Shown: positions 35,800 to 44,718 of the stretch, one piece after another | Layout of the letters: each line of letters opens with the position of its first letter | Numbering within the stretch: position 1 is the stretch's first letter | From: Silvimonas amylolytica | GTDB taxonomy: Bacteria; Pseudomonadota; Gammaproteobacteria; Burkholderiales; Chitinibacteraceae | Reading direction: 5' to 3' | Length of the DNA stretch: 64,000 nt | NCBI RefSeq assembly: GCF_014645555.1 | Contig: NZ_BMLY01000001.1 | Coordinates: 1 to 64,000 of the forward strand | The notes under the pieces: generated by a model | Seen by the model: only the letters and a program-made list of their open reading frames with translations | Databases searched by the model: none | What the model was told of the DNA's origin: nothing | Program-made: the position numbers and the translations under genes

Positions 35800-38700
35800 T
35801 TAATGCTGTGCGGCAAAGCGGATCGAGACCGCATCATCGCCCAACCAGTTTTTCAGGCTGCCGACCAGATCGTCATGCAGCGTTACGCGCCAGGCGTAGC
35901 CCAGCGCCATTTTGCAACTGGCGTTGTCATTGTGATATTCGATCTCCACCTGGCAGGCCCCGCCTGACCAGTTATCGAGTGTCTGCTTCAGCCTGGCTGC
36001 GTCCGCGTTACCGTTGAACTTGAGGGTGAGCGCCTGGGCAAACTGGCTACGCGCTTCGGCGATATCCATGACCCCATCGGCAATGACCCGCAGGCCGCCA
36101 GAGAACCGGTCTTCACTGATCTTGCCGGGAATAACCAGCAGGGCGTCTTCTGTCAGTTTGGTGCGGTTGGCCTCAAACACTTCTGAATACACCGTAATGT
36201 CTTGCTTGGCCCAGCCATCATCGAGCGTAACAAACGCCATCCGCCCACGCTCACCGTTCTTGACGCGCACGCCAATTACAATGCCCGCGACATACTGAAT
36301 GTCTTTGCGTGGCTGCAGTCGGTCCAGACGCGTCTTGATAAAGGCTTTGACGTCTTTGGCATGGGCATCAAACGGGTGGCCTGAAAGATAAAAACCAATT
36401 GCCGGTTTTTCTTCGGCAAGACGTGTTTTGTCATCCCAGGCTGGAACGATAATCCGCTCCACCGTCGGCGCCGCTGCGGGTTCAAAGACATCAAACAGGC
36501 TGCCCTGGTTGGCATTTGCCGCGGCGTGTTCAGCCACACTCATGGCTTGCTCAACGTTGGCCAGTAACTGAGCGCGATTGGTGTCGATGGCGTCAAACGC
36601 GCCGCCACGAATCAGCGCCTCGAGCACCCGTTTGTTGACTTCCTTCTTGTCGGTGCGCATGCAGAAGTCATAAAGATCGATGTACGGGCCGTTGGCTTCG
36701 CGCTCATTCACGATCATGTTGACCGCGCCTTCACCCACGCCCTTGATGGCGCCCAGGGCGTAGCGGATCTGCTTTTTGCCAACCGGGACAAACCGGTACA
36801 TGCTGGCGTTGACATCCGGTGGCAGGATTTCCAGTTTGTTCTTCTCGACGCAATCGTCGTAGAACACCTTGAGCTGATCGGTGTTATCCAGTTCAGAACT
36901 CATGGTCGCAGCCATGAATGCGGCGGTGTGATGCGCCTTCAGCCAGGCTGTGTGGTAAGACACCACCGCATAGGCTGCCGTGTGCGACTTGTTAAAGCCG
37001 TACTCGGCGAACTTGGTCATCAAGTCAAACAGGTGCTCGGCCAGTGCCGGGTCATAGCCTTTCTGAGCCGCGCCCTCCGCAATGGTCACGCGGTGCTTGG
37101 CCATTTCTTCGGGTTTCTTTTTACCCATGGCCCGGCGCAGCATATCCGCACCACCCAGCGTGTAGCCGCCGATGATCTGCGAAATCTGCATCACCTGTTC
37201 TTGATACACGATCACGCCGTAAGTCGGCTCCAGACACTTTTCCAGATCGGGGTGGAAGTAATCCGGGGTTTCCAGGCCTTTTTTACGGTTAATAAACGTA
37301 TCCACCATGCCAGAGCCCAGCGGGCCCGGCCGGTAAAGTGCCAGCACAGCGATAATGTCTTCAAAACGGTCAGGTGCCAGTTTTTCCAGCAGTCGCTTCA
37401 TCCCGTCGGATTCAACCTGGAACACCGCGGTAGTGTTGGCATCACGGAAAACCTGATAAGCCGCCTGGTCACCAAAGCCCAGACTCATCAAATCGATGTA
37501 CTCGCCGGTTTGTTCTTTGATGTACTGCAGCGCGAGTTCGATAATGGTCAGGTTTCGCAAACCCAAAAAGTCGAACTTCACAAGTCCGACCTGTTCTACG
37601 TCATCCTTGTCGAGCATGGATACAGGAGAAGCATCAACCCCGCTGGACTGATAAACAGGGCAAAAATCGGTAATCTGGCCAGGTGCAATCAACACGCCGC
37701 CGGCGTGCATGCCGATGTTACGAGTCAAGCCTTCCAGCTTCTTGGCCAGCTCCCACAGTTCGATCACTTCTTCTTCGTTTTTGACGCGTTCAGCCAGCTC
37801 CGGAACCATCTCGGTGGCATCATCCAGGCTATATTGCTTGCCTGGCGCGGCGGGGATGAGCTTGGAGAGGCCATCCACAAACATGTACGACAGATCCAGT
37901 ACGCGACCCACGTCGCGCACTACCGCCTTGGCGGCCATGGTGCCGAAGGTGGCGATCTGGCTAACGGCCTCGGCGCCGTATTTGCCGCGCACGTACTCGA
38001 TCACCCGCCAGCGGTTGTCCTGACAAAAGTCGATATCGAAGTCGGGCATGGATACCCGTTCCGGGTTCAGGAAGCGCTCGAACAGCAGGGCGTATTCGGT
38101 CGGGTCAATATCGGTAATGCCCAACGAGTACGCCACCAGTGAACCCGCGCCCGAACCCCGGCCCGGGCCGACCGGGCAGCCGTTGTGCTTGGCCCAGACA
38201 ATAAAGTCCGCCACGATCAGGAAGTAGCCAGGAAAGCCCATCTGAATGATGGTGTCGGTCTCGAACTTCAGCCGATCTTCATAGCGTGGGCGTTCGGCAT
38301 CGCGCCTGGCCTGGTCCGGATACAACTGCGCGAGGCGCATTTCCAGGCCTTCTTTGGCCTGATGCACCAGGAAGTCATCCAGCGTCATGCCATCCGGCGT
38401 CGGGAACAGCGGAAGGAAGTTCTTGCCCAGCACAATATTGACGTTACAGCGTTGGGCCAGCGTGACAGTGTTGGCCAAGGCCTCGGGCACATCCGCAAAC
38501 AAAGCCTGCATTTCATCAGGCGTCTTGAAATATTGTTCTTCAGTGAAATTGCGTGGACGGCGCTTGTCCGCCATCACGTAACCTTCAGAAATACACGTGC
38601 GGGCTTCGTGCGCTTTGAAGTCGTCCGGGTCCATAAACTGGATCGGGTGTGTGGCGACGACGGGCAGATCCAGTTCAGAAGCAATGTCCAGATGACCCTG

Positions 38701-39255
38701 CACAGAGGATTCGCACTCTGGGCGACCACTGCGTTGGAGTTCCAGGTAAAACGCACCGGGGAAGTGCGCATGCCACCACTGTGCCAGCTCGATGGCCCCC
38801 CCCATATTGCCATTCAGAATGGCTTGACCAATTTCGCCCTGGTGCGCACCGGACAGGCAGAGCAGGCCGCTGTTGTCGCCGCTATCCAGCCATTCTTTTT
38901 TCAGTTCGGCACGGCCCCGGTACTGGTTTTCCAGATAGGCCCGGGTGAGTAGTTCGCACAAGCGGCCATAGCCGTCCCGGTTACGGGCGACAAACAGAAC
39001 ACGGGTTGGCTTGTCCCGGTCATCGTGGTTCTCTATCCAGCAATCCAGCGCGACGATGGGTTTTAAACCCGTATTGCGGCAAGCCTTGTATAGCTTGACC
39101 ATGCCAAACAGGTTCATCAGATCCGAAACGGCTAGCGCGGGCATGCCCAGCTTTTTGGCCTGACTGACCGCATCATCAATGCGGACAATGCCGTCGGTCA
39201 CGGAGAATTCGGAATGAAGGCGGAGATGGATAAAGGCAGGGGTGTTCATCCGCAA
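35800..39255 (-). CDS. dnaE: DNA polymerase III alpha subunit
   Basis: A 1151-residue DnaE1-type polymerase. The N-terminal PHP domain starts FIHLRLHSEFSVTDGIVRI. The polymerase core has GPGRGSGAGSLVAYSLGITDIDP and the catalytic MPDFDIDFCQ aspartates. Thumb and fingers regions follow (DMLRRAMGKKKPEEM, AEYGFNKSHTAAYA). Near the C-terminus are a helix-hairpin-helix, an OB fold (IVIGVRVKNGERGRMAFVTLDD) and a clamp-binding region. It is the replicative polymerase. The start is the ATG at 39255 or 39249; neither has a strong Shine-Dalgarno. The PHP domain begins PAFIHLRLHSEFSVTD. Confidence 0.97.
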   Translation of the reverse strand: MRMNTPAFIHLRLHSEFSVTDGIVRIDDAVSQAKKLGMPALAVSDLMNLFGMVKLYKACRNTGLKPIVALDCWIENHDDRDKPTRVLFVARNRDGYGRLCELLTRAYLENQYRGRAELKKEWLDSGDNSGLLCLSGAHQGEIGQAILNGNMGGAIELAQWWHAHFPGAFYLELQRSGRPECESSVQGHLDIASELDLPVVATHPIQFMDPDDFKAHEARTCISEGYVMADKRRPRNFTEEQYFKTPDEMQALFADVPEALANTVTLAQRCNVNIVLGKNFLPLFPTPDGMTLDDFLVHQAKEGLEMRLAQLYPDQARRDAERPRYEDRLKFETDTIIQMGFPGYFLIVADFIVWAKHNGCPVGPGRGSGAGSLVAYSLGITDIDPTEYALLFERFLNPERVSMPDFDIDFCQDNRWRVIEYVRGKYGAEAVSQIATFGTMAAKAVVRDVGRVLDLSYMFVDGLSKLIPAAPGKQYSLDDATEMVPELAERVKNEEEVIELWELAKKLEGLTRNIGMHAGGVLIAPGQITDFCPVYQSSGVDASPVSMLDKDDVEQVGLVKFDFLGLRNLTIIELALQYIKEQTGEYIDLMSLGFGDQAAYQVFRDANTTAVFQVESDGMKRLLEKLAPDRFEDIIAVLALYRPGPLGSGMVDTFINRKKGLETPDYFHPDLEKCLEPTYGVIVYQEQVMQISQIIGGYTLGGADMLRRAMGKKKPEEMAKHRVTIAEGAAQKGYDPALAEHLFDLMTKFAEYGFNKSHTAAYAVVSYHTAWLKAHHTAAFMAATMSSELDNTDQLKVFYDDCVEKNKLEILPPDVNASMYRFVPVGKKQIRYALGAIKGVGEGAVNMIVNEREANGPYIDLYDFCMRTDKKEVNKRVLEALIRGGAFDAIDTNRAQLLANVEQAMSVAEHAAANANQGSLFDVFEPAAAPTVERIIVPAWDDKTRLAEEKPAIGFYLSGHPFDAHAKDVKAFIKTRLDRLQPRKDIQYVAGIVIGVRVKNGERGRMAFVTLDDGWAKQDITVYSEVFEANRTKLTEDALLVIPGKISEDRFSGGLRVIADGVMDIAEARSQFAQALTLKFNGNADAARLKQTLDNWSGGACQVEIEYHNDNASCKMALGYAWRVTLHDDLVGSLKNWLGDDAVSIRFAAQH

Positions 39256-39376
39256 ATTCTATCACCGCTAACAAGTGCAAAGGCAGGTGAGCGTAGAACA
39301 GTGTGGGCTCACTAACTTGCACTTGTAATAAATTCCAGGTTAAGGTGTTGATTCCTATAGCGGAGTCTTAAGCCTT

Positions 39377-39610
39377 ATGGATGCAAGTGCAGTCAGCAAT
39401 CAAAGCAGCGCGGTGAGCCAGAGCATGAATCAGCTCAATGCCACGGTGTTGCAGCCAGCCGCTAACGCCAATGCGGTCAACGTCGCCGTCATGAAAAAAG
39501 CGAACGACGCGCAAGCTTCTGCGGCTCTCAGTCTTTTGCAGGCGCTGCCGCCTGTGCCGCAATACAACAACCCGTCCAATCTGGGTAATGGCGTGGATGT
39601 GAAAGCCTGA
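39377..39610 (+). CDS. YjfB-family putative motility protein
   Basis: A 77-residue protein with the YjfB family features: short, polar and Asn/Ala/Gln-rich, with LNATVLQPAANANAVNVAVMKKANDAQASAALSLLQALP and a C-terminal NPSNLGNGVDVKA. Family members are found near motility genes in some bacteria, and the function is not established. GGAG lies upstream of the ATG at 39377, about 11 nt away. It is divergent from dnaE and followed by a strong terminator, so it is a single-gene transcript. Confidence 0.75.
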   Translation: MDASAVSNQSSAVSQSMNQLNATVLQPAANANAVNVAVMKKANDAQASAALSLLQALPPVPQYNNPSNLGNGVDVKA

Positions 39611-39646
39611 CGCTCACAAGTCAAACAACTGTTTGATATTGCGTGT

Positions 39647-39674
39647 AAAAAAACGACCAACGGGTCGTTTTTTT
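39647..39674 (+). terminator. Terminator of the yjfB-like gene
   Basis: AAAAAAACGACC and GGTCGTTTTTTT form a stem with a 4-nt loop and a T run, 37 bp past the stop codon. The symmetrical A/T runs would let it work in both directions. Confidence 0.85.
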
Positions 39675-39781
39675 ACGTCCTGGCTTTTTCTGGTGCATTG
39701 CACAAAATAAGGTTGACATATGAGTTCATTCTGCCAGAATGGCCCTCAAATGTTGCATTGCACAACTACTTAGGAAAAATC

Positions 39782-40345
39782 ATGACGCTTGGTACCAACC
39801 GTTTCGCCGAAGAGTTTTCCCGCGCTCAACAAGTCGGGATCGAACAGTCTCTGGGTTTTGCCCGCACCGTCCTGACTGGTACGGAGCGTCTCTGGGCAGT
39901 GCAACTGGGTTTTGCCCGTGCGTTATTGTCTGATAACGAACACGCCGCCAAGTCTTTGGCTGGTGCCAAGGATGCCAACGAAGCGCTGGCGGTGCAGCGT
40001 GAACTGGTTGAGCCCGTTGCCGAAAAAACCACCGCTGCCTGGCGTGAAGCGGTAGGCATTGCTCATGCAACCCAGAAAGAATTGGGTGAACTGGTGGAAA
40101 AGCATCTCAAGCAGACCAGTGAAGAAGTGCTGGCCGGTCTGGATAAGCTGGCTGAACAGTTTCCGGCTGGGGCCGTTGGCGTGAAGAGCCTGCGTCAAGG
40201 CGTGGCAACCACGTTTGACGCCTACGACTCTGCAGTCGCCGCGACCCGCAAACAAAGTGAAGAGTGGCTGGCCGCTACGGTGCAGAACATCAACAAGGCC
40301 AGCGCTACCGTCGCAGCCAATCGCCGCAAGGCTACCGCCGCCTGA
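39782..40345 (+). CDS. Phasin-family PHA-granule protein
   Basis: A 187-residue helical protein with the phasin features FAEEFSRAQQVGIEQSLGFARTVLTGTERLWAVQLGFARALL and a C-terminal Lys/Ala-rich stretch. It lacks a signal peptide and would coat polyhydroxyalkanoate granules in the cytoplasm. AGGA before the ATG at 39782 and the family-like N-terminus favour this start over an in-frame start 84 bp upstream. A strong terminator follows at 40381-40407. With the PhaM-like gene this supports PHA storage in the host; no PHA synthase is in the window. Confidence 0.9.
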   Translation: MTLGTNRFAEEFSRAQQVGIEQSLGFARTVLTGTERLWAVQLGFARALLSDNEHAAKSLAGAKDANEALAVQRELVEPVAEKTTAAWREAVGIAHATQKELGELVEKHLKQTSEEVLAGLDKLAEQFPAGAVGVKSLRQGVATTFDAYDSAVAATRKQSEEWLAATVQNINKASATVAANRRKATAA

Positions 40346-40380
40346 CCTGGTTTCTAGCGCATATCTGCCGATTGCGTTAA

Positions 40381-40407
40381 CGGCCCCTCATGGAGGGGCC
40401 GTTTTTT
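40381..40407 (+). terminator. Phasin terminator
   Basis: CGGCCCCTC and GAGGGGCCG form a perfect 9-bp stem with a 3-nt loop, followed by six T, 36 bp past the phasin stop. Confidence 0.9.
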
Positions 40408-40424
40408 ATTTGGTTACGGAAAAA

Positions 40425-41120
40425 TCAGGGTTTGGAATTGCCGGCTTGCGCAGCCAGAAACCAGTTGGCTAACTGGCGGGCAGGAGATTCACTGGTGAGC
40501 GGATTGAGTAGTAGCGCGCGCTGATCGGCAAACCACGGTTCGAAAGGCTCGGTGTCGATGGCAAGATACTTGCGCGCGTCTTCCTGGAGATGGGTCACGC
40601 TGTGGTCAATCAATGCTTGCCAGGATTGCAGATCAAATGAACTGGCGGAGGGTTGTTGCAATGCGTGCAATAGCCACTGCCAAACAGATTCGGATTGAGC
40701 CAGCCAGCCGCTGGCAATGCCACTCAGGAAGGCGCCCGCGCCATGACCACCCGCGTGCAGCCAGGCTTTGGGGAGCGGGGGAGCCAGTGCGTCAAGTACC
40801 GGTGTAGCAAGGGTAAAATCATCGTGATTGCCGCCCGCAGCAACCATCCATCCCATGGTTTTACCAAACGGATTTTGCAGATTGACGGCCAGATCCACGA
40901 GGCGCCAGCCACTCTGACTGGCCGCAGTCAGGTGTTGTTGATAACTGGCCATGCTGCCCGGGTTGATCAACACGAGTGTGCTGTCTGGCGTGGGGGCCTG
41001 CGGAAGTGCCATCGGCACTTCTGCAGGGAAAACGGGCAAACCCAGCCCGACCCGTCCCAGACGTTCAAGTACGGCAGAGGCTTGCGCGGCTGGGGTAATC
41101 AGGCAGAGCTGGGCGATCAT
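40425..41120 (-). CDS. Hypothetical protein, remotely beta-hydroxyacid/6-phosphogluconate dehydrogenase-like
   Basis: A 231-residue protein I cannot name with confidence. SGWRLVDLAVNLQNPFGKTMGWMVAAGGNHDDF followed by GGHGAGAFLSGIASGW resembles the strand-VDAPVSGG-GT-VGGDEEAF and VGxGxxxKxxNN pattern of beta-hydroxyacid dehydrogenases. The N-terminal GxGxxG nucleotide-binding motif is missing, and the first ~45 residues are short for a Rossmann domain. It may be a diverged non-catalytic relative. It sits downstream of fnr on the same strand (10 bp apart), so it is probably co-transcribed with it. Confidence 0.55.
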   Translation of the reverse strand: MIAQLCLITPAAQASAVLERLGRVGLGLPVFPAEVPMALPQAPTPDSTLVLINPGSMASYQQHLTAASQSGWRLVDLAVNLQNPFGKTMGWMVAAGGNHDDFTLATPVLDALAPPLPKAWLHAGGHGAGAFLSGIASGWLAQSESVWQWLLHALQQPSASSFDLQSWQALIDHSVTHLQEDARKYLAIDTEPFEPWFADQRALLLNPLTSESPARQLANWFLAAQAGNSKP

Positions 41121-41130
41121 GTTTGCAAAA

Positions 41131-41877
41131 TTAGTTGCTCTGGCAATTGTTCATCAACTGCTTCAGGCCTTCAATGTCTTTAAGTTCAATCAAACGATTC
41201 TGAACTCGCAGTAAACCCTGATCCTGAAAGCGTGACAAGGTGCGGCTGACGGTTTCCAGTTTCAGGCCCAGATAGCTACCGATTTCTTCGCGCGTCATGC
41301 GTAGATGGAAACTGTGCTGCGAGTAGCCGCGCAATGCAAAGCGCTGCGACAGATTGAGCAGGAATGCAGCAATACGTTCCTCTGCTTTCATGTTGCCCAA
41401 CAAGAGCATGACGCCATGGTCGCGTACAATTTCGCGACTCATCAAACGGTACATGTGGCGCTGCAAGGACGGAATGCGGCGCGACATGTTTTCCATTTCA
41501 TTGAATGGCAACTCACACACTTCGCTGTCTTCCAGTGCCACCGCATCGCACGTATGGTGCTCGGTGCTGATCGCATCCATGCCAATCAGTTCGCCATTCA
41601 TGTGAAAGCCCGTGACCTGCTCGCGTCCATCTTCCGAAACGACGCTGGTCTTGAAAAAGCCCAGGCGCACAGCATAAAGCGAATGAAACGGCTCGCCGGC
41701 CCGGTACAGCGCTTCGCCTCGTTTGATAGGGCGACCCTGACTCACAAGCTGGTCGACCTGGCGCATTTCATCAGGAGATAGTCCGACAGGCAGGCACAAC
41801 TCGCGCAAGCTACAACTGGAGCAGGCATGTCGCAATTGCTTAAGACCGGTTTCACGTAACTGGATAGGTGAGAGCAT
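41131..41877 (-). CDS. fnr: FNR-type oxygen-sensing Crp/Fnr transcription factor
   Basis: A 248-residue FNR. The [4Fe-4S] ligands are present: Cys19, Cys22 and Cys28 in CSSCSLRELC, and Cys121 in SEVCELPF, matching E. coli FNR C20/C23/C29/C122. A cyclic-nucleotide-like beta-roll is followed by the dimer helix and a C-terminal HTH (MTREEIGSYLGLKLETVSRTLSRFQ), whose E--SR motif reads the TTGAT half-site. It is active without oxygen. The start at 41877 fits the family N-terminus. It is divergent from hemN with a perfect FNR box between them. Confidence 0.94.
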   Translation of the reverse strand: MLSPIQLRETGLKQLRHACSSCSLRELCLPVGLSPDEMRQVDQLVSQGRPIKRGEALYRAGEPFHSLYAVRLGFFKTSVVSEDGREQVTGFHMNGELIGMDAISTEHHTCDAVALEDSEVCELPFNEMENMSRRIPSLQRHMYRLMSREIVRDHGVMLLLGNMKAEERIAAFLLNLSQRFALRGYSQHSFHLRMTREEIGSYLGLKLETVSRTLSRFQDQGLLRVQNRLIELKDIEGLKQLMNNCQSN

Positions 41878-42024
41878 GGTTGGTTTTTCCACTTGGACTT
41901 CAGATAATTGCCTGCAGGCCAGAGCCAAAGTCACGGTTGGGGCTGGTCTGTCAGAAACGGTCGGTCGCTGAGGGCATCTATTAATTACATGTGCGAAGTA
42001 GATGCGAGCATCATGCGATTTGCT

Positions 42025-42038
42025 TTGATCTGTATCAA
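42025..42038. promoter_or_regulatory. FNR box
   Basis: TTGAT-CTGT-ATCAA, an exact match to the TTGATNNNNATCAA consensus, 57 bp before the hemN start and about 150 bp before fnr on the other strand. It probably activates hemN without oxygen and may autoregulate fnr. Confidence 0.85.
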
Positions 42039-42095
42039 GTAAATATCTCCAGGGCGGGGGCAAACTGTTTAACCTGAAATTTCAGGGTAGGACAA

Positions 42096-43493
42096 ATGCA
42101 TACAGCCGCCTTTATCCAGCAAGTCGAGTTCGATCGCCCCCTCGTCGAGCGTTACGATGGCCAGGGGCCTCGCTACACTTCTTATCCCACCGCTGACCGC
42201 TTCGGGCCGCTGGGCGCCGCCGCGTACACTGCGACACTGCGGCAGTCACGCGTGGGGGAAATGGATCGGCCGGCTTCGTTGTATTTTCACCTGCCATTTT
42301 GCAATACCGTTTGCTACTACTGTGCCTGTAACAAGATCATCACTAAAAATGAAAGCAGGGCAGTTGAATATGTCGAATATCTGAAAAAAGAGATTCGTCT
42401 GTTGGCAAATATATTGCCATATACATTGAAGGTTGGCCAGATTCATTTTGGCGGGGGTACACCCACTTTTTTGCCGGAAGAGCAGCTTGCTGATTTGATT
42501 TATGAAATCAATAGGAATTTCCATATTTTGCCGAATGGTGAATATTCTATTGAAATTGATCCGCGCAAATTACAGCCGAGCAAAATCAGCTTGCTGGCCG
42601 AGGCAGGTTTTAACCGGATGAGTGTCGGGGTGCAGGATTTTGACGAGCGCGTGCAACGCGCCGTCAACCGCGTGCAGAGTGAGGCACAGACCCGATTGGT
42701 GATCGACACCGCGCGCAGCCTGGGTTTTCGCTCGGTTAGTATTGATCTGATCTACGGCTTGCCGCTTCAGTCGGCGGAAAGTGTCCTGCGAACAATTGAT
42801 CGTGTGTTGGCGATCAGGCCGGATCGGCTTGCGCTTTATAATTATGCGCATTTACCTGAAAGATTCAAAACACAGCGTCAAATTGATGCAAGCGCGCTGC
42901 CTTCGGCCTCAGAAAAGCTTGATATTCTTCAGTCTTCAATTGAAAGGCTTACTGAGGCTGGATATATCTATATTGGCATGGATCATTTCGCATTGCCTGA
43001 TGATGATCTGGCGGTAGCGCAACGGCGCGGTACATTGCAGCGAAATTTCCAGGGTTATTCAACCTGGGCGGAATCTGATTTGTTGGCATTTGGTGTGTCT
43101 GGCATTGGCAAAGTGGGTGCTGGTTATTTCCAGAATGCCAAGGATATCGACCAGTATTACGCCATGCTCGATCAGGATGAGTTGCCGATCGTCCGCGGCT
43201 ACGCGTTGAATCGGGATGATCTGCTGCGGCGTTCCGTTATCCAGGGGTTGATGTGCCGGTTCAACCTGGATTTTGCTCAAGTCGAAACGGCCTGGCTGGT
43301 AGATTTCAAAAGCTATTTTGCGCCTGAACTTGCCGTGCTGGATGCCATGATGCGAGATGACTTGTTGATCATTTCTGCCGAGGGGATAGAGGTGACGCCC
43401 AAAGGGCGCATGCTGATCCGCTCCATTGCCATGGTGTTTGATCGCCACTTGCGTGAGAAAACCACGGCTGCACGTTACTCCCGTCTTGTCTGA
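42096..43493 (+). CDS. hemN: Oxygen-independent coproporphyrinogen III oxidase
   Basis: A 465-residue radical SAM enzyme. The cluster motif CNTVCYYCAC gives Cys69, Cys73 and Cys76, with a further Cys78 as in E. coli HemN. Other family marks are YTSYPTADRF near the N-terminus, VGQIHFGGGTPTFL, MSVGVQDFDERVQRAVNRVQ and the C-terminal HemN domain (RGYALNRDDLLRRSVIQGLMC). It decarboxylates coproporphyrinogen III to protoporphyrinogen IX without oxygen, for haem synthesis in anaerobiosis. AGGG lies before the ATG at 42096. The upstream FNR box explains its anaerobic control. Confidence 0.96.
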   Translation: MHTAAFIQQVEFDRPLVERYDGQGPRYTSYPTADRFGPLGAAAYTATLRQSRVGEMDRPASLYFHLPFCNTVCYYCACNKIITKNESRAVEYVEYLKKEIRLLANILPYTLKVGQIHFGGGTPTFLPEEQLADLIYEINRNFHILPNGEYSIEIDPRKLQPSKISLLAEAGFNRMSVGVQDFDERVQRAVNRVQSEAQTRLVIDTARSLGFRSVSIDLIYGLPLQSAESVLRTIDRVLAIRPDRLALYNYAHLPERFKTQRQIDASALPSASEKLDILQSSIERLTEAGYIYIGMDHFALPDDDLAVAQRRGTLQRNFQGYSTWAESDLLAFGVSGIGKVGAGYFQNAKDIDQYYAMLDQDELPIVRGYALNRDDLLRRSVIQGLMCRFNLDFAQVETAWLVDFKSYFAPELAVLDAMMRDDLLIISAEGIEVTPKGRMLIRSIAMVFDRHLREKTTAARYSRLV

Positions 43494-43591
43494 CCCCTTG
43501 AGTCGCCAGGTTTTGCGGTAAGCTGGCCGCTTTGTCGTGCCGCCGCAAGGGTGGCACGGTCTGGCGTGCTTTTCCTGGCGGGATCATCCCT

Positions 43592-44269
43592 TTGCACGAC
43601 TTCGACGTTCTTGCATTTTTGTTGGCAGGCTTTCTGGGGGGCGGGCATTGCTTCGGCATGTGCGGCGGTGTGGTGGCCGCATTCAGCCTGCAGCTCCCGC
43701 CCGGGCCACGCCTGCGCTACCACCTCGGGTTTAACCTCGGCCGCGTGGCAGGCTACACCCTGATTGGGGCGATGGCTGGCGGACTGGGTGCTTTGCCTCT
43801 ACTGGTCTCCCTGCAATTTGCCAAGCTGGTGCTGTATGTACTCGCCAATCTCTTGTTGATTGGGGTTGGTTTATATCTGGCTGGCTGGGTTTCCTGGATC
43901 GTTCATATCGAGACCGTTGGTCGGCCCGTGTGGCGATTTTTGCAACCCGTTCTTCGTCGTCGCTTACCTGTCCGGCGCTGGCAGGACACGCTGATCGTGG
44001 GGGCACTCTGGGGTTGGCTGCCCTGCGGTCTGGTTTATACGGCCAGCTTGTCAGCTTTATCCTCTGGTGGTATTGGGCAAGGGGCCTTGATAATGCTGGC
44101 CTTCGGGCTAGGGACCCTGCCCAACCTGCTCCTGATGGGGCAGGCTGCGGGCCAAATTACGCAGTGGTTGAGAAAGCGATTTGTCAGATTATTGGCAGGG
44201 TCTGCCTTTATTGCATTTGGCATATATCGCCTGCTTTCAGTGCTGCTATTTAGTCATATGGTGCTTTGA
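43592..44269 (+). CDS. Sulfite exporter TauE/SafE-family (UreH-domain) membrane protein
   Basis: A 225-residue protein with about six membrane helices. GGGHCFGMCGG near the N-terminus and GWLPCGLVYTA in the second half are the Cys-bearing motifs of the TauE/SafE UreH-like family often found beside cbb3 oxidase, fixI/ccoI or hemN genes, where a role in copper or redox supply is suspected. No ATG fits: the start is a TTG, placed at 43592 because it precedes the first helix; a TTG at 43532 would add 20 residues without homology. It lies 98 bp after hemN. Confidence 0.75.
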   Translation: MHDFDVLAFLLAGFLGGGHCFGMCGGVVAAFSLQLPPGPRLRYHLGFNLGRVAGYTLIGAMAGGLGALPLLVSLQFAKLVLYVLANLLLIGVGLYLAGWVSWIVHIETVGRPVWRFLQPVLRRRLPVRRWQDTLIVGALWGWLPCGLVYTASLSALSSGGIGQGALIMLAFGLGTLPNLLLMGQAAGQITQWLRKRFVRLLAGSAFIAFGIYRLLSVLLFSHMVL

Positions 44270-44349
44270 GAGACTATTCAGGGCGGGATAACTCCACTAA
44301 AATCTGTCAGCTTAGGCCTTTTGCCTTGTTGAATAGCCCGGAATGCCGC

Positions 44350-44718
44350 ATGCCCACGCCGATACTTGTCGTCGACGATTCATCCATAGCACGCAAGATG
44401 CTCATCAAAGCTTTACCCCCCGCTTGGGACGTGGAAATCACGCAGGCCAGCAATGGCAACGAAGCGGTGGCCGCTTATCGCGCGGGCAAGGCCGACGTGA
44501 TGTTTCTGGATCTGACCATGCCGGATATGGATGGTTATGCCGTTCTGGAAACCCTGCAAAAAGAAGGTTTGAATTCCTTTGTGGTTGTTGTGACTGCAGA
44601 TGTGCAAACGTTAGCGCGCGAGCGCGTACGTGCCCTGGGTGCCGCAGCCTTCGTTAAAAAGCCGGTTGATCCGGCCAGTATTGAAGCTGTGTTGCGCGAG
44701 TACGGAATCAAGCTATGA
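44350..44718 (+). CDS. CheY-like single-domain response regulator
   Basis: A 122-residue receiver domain without an output domain. The acidic pocket (Asp9, Asp10 in VVDDS), phosphoacceptor Asp54 (MFLDLTMPDMDG), conserved Thr in VVVTAD and Lys in FVKKPVD are all present, so it should be phosphorylatable. It overlaps the next gene by ATGA, forming a three-gene unit with the CheC-like and GGDEF genes. The partner kinase is not in the window. Confidence 0.92.
   Translation: MPTPILVVDDSSIARKMLIKALPPAWDVEITQASNGNEAVAAYRAGKADVMFLDLTMPDMDGYAVLETLQKEGLNSFVVVVTADVQTLARERVRALGAAAFVKKPVDPASIEAVLREYGIKL

Noticed and set aside
36928-38142. 404-codon open frame antisense to dnaE
   Set aside because: DnaE motifs are complete on the other strand. 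No Shine-Dalgarno or domain is evident in the antisense frame.
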